A DNA stretch of 64,000 nt from positions 4,469,730 through 4,533,729 of the forward strand of contig CAIIXF020000007.1 of assembly GCA_903813345.2 (NCBI GenBank), in the 5' to 3' direction. Positions 13,501 to 25,500 of the stretch are shown here, piece by piece. Under the pieces are notes generated by a model that saw only the letters and a program-made list of their open reading frames with translations, did no database searches and was not told the origin of the DNA. This DNA is from Owenia fusiformis (lineage: Eukaryota; Annelida; Polychaeta; Sabellida; Oweniidae). Position 1 is the stretch's first letter; every line of letters begins with the position of its first letter. A program made the position numbers and the translations under genes.

Positions 13501-16500
13501 ATGTTTACCAGAGCCTCATTTTGAAAGAGAGTTATTTCCCACACAACATAATGAGAAACATACAATAGATTATTATAAAACAAAAATTGCATTCTCCCAT
13601 CAAAAGTAAAAGTCACATTTGTAAATGATGTGAAATATTGGTGAAGTGTTCCATTATGTCATGGGAAGGTTTTTACTATCAAATATTATATCAAAACAAG
13701 TACAAAAGCAGATTTTATAATTTTCAATTTTTATTTTATTTTTTTGCACTTTATTAAATTAGCAAATCACAACATTTAACAACATAAAACTGCTCCCCCA
13801 AGATGGACAAACAATTAAACAATTGTTTTTTATAAAAAAATTAAAAAGACCCTAGATCTCATTAACACCTTCAGAGTTATGCTGAAAACAAATATAGATA
13901 TTATCATGTCACTATATTGTGCCATTAAAAAGAAAAAGTACATTTTAAAAAATGATATTCTGGCACCATTTTCAACAGCTTTTACTCCTAGCGTTATTTG
14001 ATTCCAAATAGAAGTGAAGGTAATCTGCAAATGATATACCCATTGCATGGAAAAGTTGATTTGGCACAACGAAACATATGAGTTGAAAAATAATTTGTGA
14101 AGTTTACTTTGTGTTTTTATGAAAAATAGCATGCTCAGTGGTGTCCGTGTTGTTTTTCATGTCATTGGTGGATATGTTATTTATCATGTCAGTGTTATTT
14201 ATTATTTCATTGATGTCAGTCTTATTTGTCATGTCAGTGTTATTTTTCATGTCAGTGGTGTCAATGTTATTTTTCATGTCATTGATGTCAGTCTTATTTA
14301 TCATGTCAGTGTTATTTTTCATGTTTGTGGTGTCAATGTTATTTTTCATGTCATTGATGTCAGTCTTATTTATCATGTCAGTGTTATTTTTCATGTTAGT
14401 GGTGTCAATCTTCTTTATCATGTCAATGATGTTGAATTTATTTATTGTGCCAATGATGTTAGTGCCTTGAGTGATTATTGTTTTTTTTCTTTTATTTGAC
14501 ATATAAGGGCCATCACCTCTTGCACAAGTTTCAGTGACTGCAATGTTGTACAGCTTTTTCCTTTTTATTTTTCTACGTAATTTTTTAGGAGTTGTGCATA
14601 GAATGAATGCATTAAAGGCTACATTATAACATTCGCTTTTGTGGACAAACATATATGCCATTAATACCTGAGTGGTATGTTCTATAACTTTAGCCCACGG
14701 GGGTATATACCAGTATAAAGGATTGAATTTTACCCGCAATAATAGAAGAATTTCAGGTATTAACTGAAATATCATCAAGAATAAAACAATTAAACCATAT
14801 CTTAAATGAATCGCTAAGTTAGGGTTGTTCTGTCTTAAATTCCGCTTTTTCTGTCGATATCTGACAAACTTAATAATCTTTACATATATCAACACTATGC
14901 AAACCAGTATCGCTAACCCCACAGCAATCTTTGCTGTCTCTAAAACAGTATGCTTAGACATACAATCCATAAATTGATGTTCAAAAGTTTGTTCTTCTCT
15001 CATACGCATCGTTATCGTTCCAATGATTAGCAGGCTATGCATCAATATTACAGCTACAGTTATATTACGTGAACGAAATACTTTGCGATAGACATCCATT
15101 GATTTGGTGATGAATACGAACTGATTCACGACAATCATTAGAAGTATAAAATCATTCGACACATCAAGAATGTCAAATAAGATTGTGTAAATTTTGCACA
15201 ACACATCAGAAGGTATGGACTTTGGATCGTTAACCATCACAAAATAGGCTTTCAGTGGTAGTAGAATGCAGCAAATCAGCAAGTCATTTACTGAAAGCAT
15301 CGTAATAAACTGATTCTGATTACGACATTGTTTATCCATGATCGCAGCAAGGAGAAGGAAAGTGTTAGTTGTAGTCCCAAGCAAAATTCCAAGAATCCCA
15401 AAAGTGCTGAGTCCTATGCGATGAAACATAAGATATTGTCTTTCCGAAAGTGTGCTCGAGTTGTTGTCACTTATTAAACTTTCATCTGTCAAATTATCCA
15501 TGATTTTGTTTGAGATATTTGCCATATTCAAAAATTCTTTGTAACTCTTTGAAGGTTTAATCAATTCTGGAAACTATGATTGAAAACAAACACATTTATG
15601 CTTTATATATATTCATAAAAAATGTACATTTGAGGCATTAATTAACAGTCCTGGCAAATGAGACCTGGTAATAAAAGTATAGATAATATGATTTCTTCTA
15701 TCCTAGCAACTGCAAAAGATATGTTAATGTTTTTAAATATTTATTTATTATTTAATTCTATGCTATATCTAGTATCACCTCGATATTAAGCAGAAAGGTT
15801 TAAGATCTACCTGGGAAAATTTAAAGGTATCAGTTAATATCAACTCTTTTGGCTAAATGCTATTATCCTACCAACTGTTGGAGAGTATATAGAGGAGCCT
15901 AATAATGGGGGGGGGTATTGAATGTAAGATAGAACATTTGCTCTATTCAATATATCCAGGAAATCTTTGCAGAATGTTCAGTTAGATTGAAGTTAAAAAT
16001 TGAAAATATAAATAATCAGAAAGATCAAGGAGGATTGGCTCCCAGGGACACAACTAGATATTTTTCAACATTAAAATAAAGGAATGGTCTTTGACTAAAT
16101 GTCATCAAATGGATTAACACTAAATGAGCAAAACAATTATGATTTTTTAAAAAACTAGCTCACATGATATGGGAGAAGTTTGGCCTTTGCTCTATGGATC
16201 CATTCTTGCTCATGCAAATCTTTGACCTTGTCTTTAAAGTTTTGAAATTTCTTGTCATTGAATGTACCAAACAATTATGATCTTTTGTCATTTTAAATAT
16301 ATTATTGTTGACTTTGCACTTCTGCTATCAATTTGCTTCTTCATTGTTCTTGTCCTATCAGTAGAACATTCTGAATGAATAAGGTCCTAGGCCTGGGGAA
16401 CATATCATGTTTCAATATAGAGTTTGTATACTGTGTCTTATCTAGGTCAGATTGTTTGTCAAACCAGGTCACTAGAGTACAATTTTCAAAGAAATTATGG

Positions 16501-19500
16501 TTAGGCCAGAAAAAATAAATCTGAATTTATGGTCGCCAGTTTTCAAAGTTTAGATCCACCATCTGGAATTCTTTTTCTTTTTTGAAAATGTCAATATTTT
16601 GTTTTCTTAAGACACTTACGACCAAATTTCTATTAAGGCAGAGGAAACAGGGAGAACAAAGTAGATGATTTGGCCACAAAGCTGAAATGCTGGGTCACAT
16701 CACAGATCACTGCCATTCAGTGACGGAAGCTCACATTTTACAGCACAACCTACTTGTTGAATAACTAGTCAAGAAAAATTCACTTTTTTTGTAAAAATGT
16801 TTCCAAACATTTGTAATGTTTTTGCTATTTTAACATTGATTCTACCTCTTTAGTTGAAATTGCATCCTCGAACCAAAAACAGTACAATGTTTGTCCTTGG
16901 GTTAGAAATGACAATTTAGGACCTTATCTTGTTGACTTCCAGACTTCCCATTTAATATATGATAAATAAGTTTAGAATTTGATAAATATCATATACTTGT
17001 ATTGTCTCTTCTGTTAATGTGACAGCAGCTCGGGATAAGCAGGAATCTCCAAGAAATACTCACAATTTTGGAGTAATTTGAAAATAAAGGTAGGTTAAAA
17101 AGACAATGGAAGCTAATAACTTCAAATATATTAATGTAAAAAATAAAATGAAATTATGAAACAATTTGAGAATCCAAATGAAAAAACTGTATGTATCAGA
17201 TTGTATTTTCTTAAATATATTTTTTCTATTCAAAAATCATTTAATTTGATGAAAATGTCTAGGTTGATTCTAGGTTAATGTGACCGTAAAACACCAATGT
17301 AATCTTAATAAATATATATTTTTATTCCAGATATAAACATGAAAGTTGCTGTCATCTTTCTCCTATTGGCTGTTGTTGCCACCTTGCAGACTAGCGATGC
17401 TTGGAGAGTTCGCATTCGGAGGGTTCGTCTTCCAAGACTTGGCCTACGACGCATCATCGCACCAATCTGTACCATGGCATGTAACACCAAATGCACAGCA
17501 CCAGGCATCTGTGCTCCTGTCTGCCATAAGATCTGCAATATCGGCCGTAAACGCCGTTCTTTAGGTGATGGGGAGCAACCATTTTCTCCTGATTTCTACA
17601 AGTATGATTTGAGCAATGATGATGCTATTACACTGTCAGAGTTCGCTGAGGCAATTGAATCTACCCCAGAAAAATGTCTTGAAGTCTTTGGATATGCTGA
17701 TGATAATGGTAAGTCTTTAATATGAATATGTGGTTTAAGTGTATGTTATTCGATGCTTACTGTTGTAATTTTCGTTGTGATGAACAAAAGTAATAGTGTA
17801 CAGACAATATAGATTACTAGTATATCACTCATATAAAAAACATCAAGAAGAGTGTTAAACCCTCATAATTTTTCACATATTCAATGATCCATATATTTTT
17901 TCAGGTGATGAAGTTCTTGACATCAGTGAATTTCTAAATGGACCATTCCAGTTTGGAGATGCATAGAAAGTTATCTCCCTTGATGATATTATGGAATTCA
18001 AATGGATTTCCTATCGCCAAAATATCTGATCTTGCATCATGGGGCCATTAACAGAAGCTTCATAAAGTTAAGAATTCGTAAAACCCATTGTTCTCTAACT
18101 GTGACATCATTATATCCATGGTTACAACAATTGATTTACAAATTCGTAACTTTACTAAGTTTCTGTTAATGACCCCCAGATGAATAATAAAAAAATGTAC
18201 ATAATGATCAAATCGATACATGTGGCATAGAAATTATGTTTGTTTTGATATTGTGCAAAGTAGCCAGGTGAAAATTTACAGTTTTTGTAAATTAAAACTA
18301 AGAATTTTTTTGAGTACATATTCTCTTACTATGACATCCTCATCGTGATTTTCAAGGACAATAGATTGAGGGATTTTTCAAGCAAAAAATATTTCTGGTA
18401 ATGTACCCAAGGAAAACAAACACTAATAAATCCTGTAAACAATCACCAATCAGTATATTGGGATATGATGCATTCGTTCTAGAGTAATAGAGTAGCCATT
18501 ATGTAGTTATCTAGAGAGAGATAATCTCTATCTAAATAGAGATTATCTTGTTTATGTATTTAGATCACATTGTATCTTGATTATTAGATGTATTAAATTT
18601 ATTTTCCTAATAAAAACATCTGAAAATACTGATATAGAGCTCACATGTTATGTTTACATACTACACAAATAAGAAACCACAAGCGACAATGTATGATCAA
18701 CAATTTCTAAGCAATCCATACAAGTATCCTTCAGAAGATTTTTAGTGTTCCTTGTCCCTAATGTCCATATTTCAACCGAATGTAGGCAAACCTTTAACTA
18801 CACATACAAAATTTAAATATTCATGCATTGATCCTTTAGTTTGACACTCTTATGGACTTAGAGACTGGATTAATCAGTCTCGGATCATCTGCGACTGAAT
18901 ACCTCTTATTTGGGTATTCATATCTAAAACTAGTTTCAATGTCAAGGACTTAAGGGTATTGGGATTTTTTAGTTTGTTCATCAACATATGTTATCATGAT
19001 TTTAACTTGTTGCTGGCAAGAAACTTAGCTAGAGATATCTCCACTTGGGTTTCCTTTATACTCCAGAAAATTATTCGTCGCGATGAATACTCATTTTAAG
19101 TTGCGGATAATGACCACCATGGCCTGGCACTATGGCTCCGCCTATTGCTCAAGTCAATATTGTAAAATATAAGCCTTCTAAACTATTACCAATTCCCTGA
19201 AAACAGGCCTCAACACAAGGTCATATTTATAGTAATTGTATTCACTTCAGATATGCATATTATCATATAGATCATTGTGTAAGAGGTCACCTCTGGTCAT
19301 CTCATCAGGATAATATAATATCACTCCCCATAAAACAAATATTAGTGTTAAAGGAATTGACAATAATTTTAAAATTACCTCCTGTTCAAGTTGCAATCAT
19401 TTTTATAGATTATATTGATAGATTTAATATCACTGAATATGGTATTGCTTGTTGAGAACCACACAACATTACCATTTATCATTTATTTGAGATTTAAGCA

Positions 19501-22500
19501 GGGGTCCATTTTTTAAAGAAATAATCATTTTTAAAGATTTCTTGTGAATAGATAATAAATAAGTGCAAAAAGTATGAATTATTATATATCGAGAGCATAA
19601 TGTAAAATTTCAACTGAAAAGTTAGATCAAAATGGAATCCAAGTTCACAGTGGGGGGTATAACTCATCAAACACTGTATAATTTTTTTTAAACTTATTGT
19701 TACAGTCTTATGTTTTTAATTTGCTTTTGTTAGTTAGGATTATATCATTGACCATTCATGAATTTTTGTGCACCATACAAGGTTATAGAACTTCATTTAT
19801 ACACGATTTCAGCAGGGGTCTATTTTACGAAAATTAAATATTTTTCCGGATAGTTCTTAGATGGAGAGCTAGTACATTGTTACGATTAAATTACATCATT
19901 AAGGTGTATAAATCATGAAAACAGGTTTCATCCTGATGTCTACAACCTAATTCGTACAAGGCCATGTCACAAATGGGGGGGGGGAGGGGGGCATTGACCT
20001 CCACTTGGGGATATTTATTACTTATATGATTTCAATATTACAATAATGTCGGTATCATTATAAACAGGCACTAAATAAGTGTAGAGTATTATAAATACGT
20101 TGACAGCAAGAAGATTAATAGAATTGAAACTGTAAAACGAGATAACATTTGGGCTCTAAAATCACAATGATTGGTATAACTAATCAAATGTTTACATTTT
20201 AAGGTTATTATCATATCCTAGCAATTTAAATTGTTTTAAATAGTTATAATTGAATTATTTGCAGTTTCTGAATTTTTCGAATATCTTAAAATGGTTCAGA
20301 TTTTCATTTATTGAAGATTTAATTCAAGTCTAATTCAAAAAGATGAATATTTTTGTGGATAGTACTCAGATCAATTACTATTATTACCACCTTGCCGGGA
20401 ATGTTATAGGGGTTTTAGTGCTAGTTTAGAAGGCATTTATGTTACTTTATCAATCTGAGCAATATATGACGTTATAGTGGCGGGCCATAGTTGCGGGCCA
20501 ATTATGCATTAACGCCCAGCAATTTTCCCCGGGAAATGACATATCTTTCAATGCATATAATTTTTGCTATTTCAGCCCTGGGCATTAACTTTGGTAATAC
20601 TAATAATCTCATTTCTGCGGGCAATATTAAACAAATACTGGATGATCAGGAGCTTGATATGGCAGAATACCTATTCGAGAAAAAAATATTGGGCGAGGCG
20701 GTATTTATTAATTTCAATATAGAGCGTTTGGGTTCTAGCATTGCCTCATGGGAAAGTCTATTTCCTACCAAATAAAATAATCTATTACTAAAGTTATGTG
20801 CTTGCAAAAATCAAATATCCTTTCACTCCACATCATATCATATGCTTTATTGATGTTAAAATCTAATTTTATAAATAGCGGGAATAAATTCTTAATTCAT
20901 CTTAAATTATAATTTAAATGCAAAAGCCGATTCATAAGTAGATACTTCTTTGAAAACTTCAAAAGTGTCAATATCTAATATTTTTCATTATTATGGACCT
21001 CTGTTAAACCCCTCAATGATAAGTAAACGATAATGTTGACAGGTCCTCAACGGATGAAAACGTATGTAGGAATATATGTTTTATCAATTAAACATATCAT
21101 TTAACAATTGGCGGATCAACGAAAAACAAGATGATGTTAAAATAAAGTGAACTAAATGGAACCATTATTTTTTATCATTTTGAATGCAAAATATAGTCAG
21201 ACAGACGATCTTAGGTTCAATTAAACAGATAATGTCATACTAAAAAACTTTCCAAAAGCCGATAAATTAGTAGATAATCTGTTGTAAACCTCAAAAATAT
21301 CAAAATCTAATATTTTTGTTGGCCCTGTTAAACCCCTTAATAATAAGGAAACGGTAATATTGACAGGTCCTCAACAGTTGAAAATGTATATAGGAATATA
21401 TGTTTTATCATTTAAACATCAAAACAATTGGCGGATCAACAAAAAACAAGATGATGTTAAAAGAAAATGAACTGTAAATGGAATCGTTGTTTTTAATCAT
21501 TTTGAATGCACAATATAGTCAGACAGACGATTTTATTTTCAATTAAACAGATAAGATCAATACGTCATACTAATTAGAAAATGGCAACTTCACGGAGTAG
21601 CAAATCCCAACGAACACCATATAAATCATCAATCTGTACAGTCACAATGTAATATTTACCATCTACTCTTTCCTTCAATAAATATTTTAGATCATTGTAA
21701 TCATACTTTAAAGATGACTCTAAGTAATGGTGAATTTCTGCTCTAGTCGGATATTTTGAATTTTCGGAGGCACAAATCCGAAAAACACTGCCATAATTGT
21801 GATCTACTCTGAAATTCCTTCAATTTGAGTATAATATAGCCATACTTTTAAGAGATCAGAAAATAATTGCAAAATCCCGCATTAGACAGCCATTTTGATT
21901 TTTTTAGGCCCGAATCAGAAAAACGCTACAATATTTGCAATCTACTCTAAATTGCCATTATTTTTGGAACCATTATTTTTAATCATTTTGAATGTAAAAT
22001 ATAATCAGACAAACGATCTTATTTTCAATTAAACAGATAAAATCAATAGGTCATGCTAATAAGCTTCCAAAAAACCGATTCATAAGTAGATAATCCGTTG
22101 TAAACTTCAAGAATATCAAAATCTAATATTTTTTTTATTTTTGTGGACCCCTGCCAAACCCCTCAATAATAAGTAAACGGTAATGTTGACAAGTGCTCAA
22201 CATGTGAAAACGTATGTAGGAATATATGTTTTATCATTTAAAGATATCAAAACAATTGGCGGATCAACAAAAAAACAAGATGATGTTAAAAGAAAGTGAA
22301 CTCAATGGAACAATTATTTTTAATCATTTTGAATGCAAAATATAATCAGACAGACGATCTTATTTTCAATTAAACAGATAAAATCAATATGTCATGCTAA
22401 TAACCTTCCCAAAATCCGATTCATAAGTAGATAATCCGTTGTAAACTTCAAAAATATCAAAATCTAATATTTTTTAATTTTTGTGGACCCCTGTTGTAAC

Positions 22501-25500
22501 CCCTCAATAATAAGTAAATGGTAATGTTGATAAGTGCTCAACAAGTGAAAACGTATGCAGGAATATATGTTTCATCATTTGAACTCATCAAAACAATTGC
22601 AGGATGAACAGGAGGAAACAGCTTAATTAAGGCTTATCTGAAAAATTCCTTTATCCCTATATGTATTCAGACCCTCCTTCCTCTTTAGTCTTGGTCGAAG
22701 AGTCTGTTGATAAACCCGGTATACAATACTTCCTTAGGTGTAACCTTTATGTATTCCACTTAATTGAGACTCTGAGAGATGAATATACTTTAGTCTTCAA
22801 ACTATGTTGTACAGTAGCTCAATATGCAAATGTATTAATCTGTATTCCACAGGTGTAGGAGCTCACTTGAGTGAGATTCTGAGAGATGAATATCCATTGG
22901 CCTACCAACTGTCATGTGTTGTAGCTCCACATGCTACTGGAGAGAGCCCACTTCAACATTACAACTCGCTGCTATGTCTTTCCTGGTTACAAAGGTAACT
23001 ACATGATAAAGCACATACATTTCTCATTGAAAAAGAAAGGATATTCCAAAATATTTAAATGAATCAATTTGATTTTTAATTGAAAAGAAAAATGTTTTGA
23101 TTTTGCCAAAATGCGCTTGCATAATTTGCTGCATAAATTGCATTTCATCCTGCATAATTTTGTTCTTTTTACTGCATAATTTCACTTTTTCCTTGCATAA
23201 TGCTAGGAACTGTGTGTATTGTAGTCCCATATTCAAATCCCGGGATGCAAATGCACATGTACTTGTATATATTTTATATACTTTGAAAGAGAGCAAACAC
23301 ATTTTAATGGAGCAGTCAATTTGAGATTTTTTCAGGATATACAGTATAATCTGAAAGCTTGAAATAAATATTTTATCAATCTCCGAATGTTTTTCTCAGG
23401 TCATTTTTTCTTACTGTGCATAACAAGATACAAGGGGCGATCCATATATTCTGATAAAAATGCTCTCATTTTGTGATTTTTTCACATATCTTTCTTATTT
23501 TTTCAGAAAATGTAGATTATGTAATTACACATACAATGCTTAAGTATTATAGCTATATCTTAAATTATCAATGAGATAAGGTTGCCATGGTAACCTGTAA
23601 CCTGGGTAGGCAGGTCAATTAAATTATAACATATAAATATCATAATAACTTGTTATTTTAATTATTTTAAAGCATGCGGAAATCATGCATTTTTCTAAAA
23701 AAGTTTGGTATTGTTACTCGTTGTTTGTTGCGAAACAAATGTTGTATATGTGCTCACTATAACATCACAAATAACCACAATACCATTGTAGGACAGAATG
23801 GGCCAATTGACATTACATATTTGTATAACCAACAATAAGAATAGTAATTTTTTATGTTCCTAAATACCCTTTACATTCATTCGACTTCACTTCTTAAAAG
23901 AGAGCATTGTCTTCTTTGGTAGTTCATAATTAGACTAACTAGTTCCCAAAGAAATAAATAATGACTCAAGATAGGACAAAGCAGTAGGATGAAATATCTG
24001 GCTGTTATTATTAGTATCTTGAAAAATAGGGCAACATTGTCACACTCGGGCCACGTTAAAGGTAGAATCAGAAGTAGACTCTGAAAACCAATAGTGTCTT
24101 AAATGGTATATTTTTCATTGTTTGTGTTGTATGCAACTATATCATGGACTAAATCTCTGTTTATAACTTCATTTGAAAGATATTACTTTAATTGCTTTTA
24201 GGTTCAGTGACTCCATCATGTTTTTCCAAAATGATGACATTCTATATCGTCTGAATAAACGTCTGAAAAGTGATGGCCGGAGTGTATCCTTCAATGATAT
24301 GAATTTACATATTGCTGCATGCATGGCAGGGGTCATGTTGCCTGTTGACAGTGTTACTCCTAAATGGTAAGTGACCAATGTAAATATACCAAATCTTAAG
24401 TGGAACACTTTGGAGTGATTTGGCTTACTTAAAGGAAGTTGAAGGACAGATTGCCATGGCTATTCTTTAAACAGTTTCACATTTATGACTTTATTTCAGG
24501 ATAACTGTTTAATTTTAATGTAATTTAATGTAATTTTGGCACTTGATGTATAGATGAATAAATATGAATCGCCTTTCCCTCCTCAAAAATATCAAAACTT
24601 AGAATCCCATGTACTCTCCGAGTATCAGATAGCAAGGATAATTTTGATAAAGATGCATTAAAGGCAGAATCAGATCTATAGGCCTGGGTGAAAAAATTAA
24701 GAGCAACATGTACAATTGACCTATTAATCTATTTTTTACAATCTCAAATACAATATCTCCCAAAAGATTCACGATAGGTTATAAATTGGTAAAGTTATTA
24801 TGGATTCAAAGTTCAAAAATGGGTTAAAAAATGTTTAAGTTCTCCAGAATAAGAATGGTAACCATTCTTATAGAAAAATAATATATTATTATAAAAATCT
24901 TTAGTTTTCCTGAAATAGAGTGTGCACTTTGGGGATTTTTAGAAAATAGCCATGACATGAACCAGAAATATTCTAAAATTGAAACAATTTTTTGTTGGCC
25001 TGCTCGCTAAATCTGATTCTATTTAAATACAATATTTTTAAAACCAGCGTAACCCCAATATAATGTTTCTAGTGGTATGAGTATTGGGATGGAGCCATGG
25101 GAAATGATCAGGTCTATTTGTCCAATACCTACAACTAAGTTCATCCACATTAACCAGCTAAACAAGAGGTAAATATGAATCGTATACATGTTTCATTGCA
25201 AAAATGTTTAACACCCATTCCATACTCTATGACATCACTTCCTATTAGACATCTTGAAAAATGACAGTGTATGAGAGAGCTACATCTTTAATGATCAAAT
25301 TGACCATATCACCTGTTTTTACTTTATTTATGGAAGACAATTCAGAATTGGTTATAGCTAGCATATTGAGAGAGAATGGTCTAACCAGGACACTACATGT
25401 ACTTTAATTTATTTATGTTCAATCATCACCTTAGAACATGTGCTAATGATCCAGGGGTCCGTTTTTGAAACCATCGTAACTTACGATTTGGTCGCAAGTC

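Noticed and set aside
14119-14499. Hydrophobic frames of 110-126 codons opposite the GPCR tail
   Set aside because: They arise from the 72 bp repeat read backwards and have no independent support.
20924-22600. CRISPR-like array
   Set aside because: Units are about 335 bp and contiguous, in a eukaryotic intron; this is satellite-type tandem repetition.
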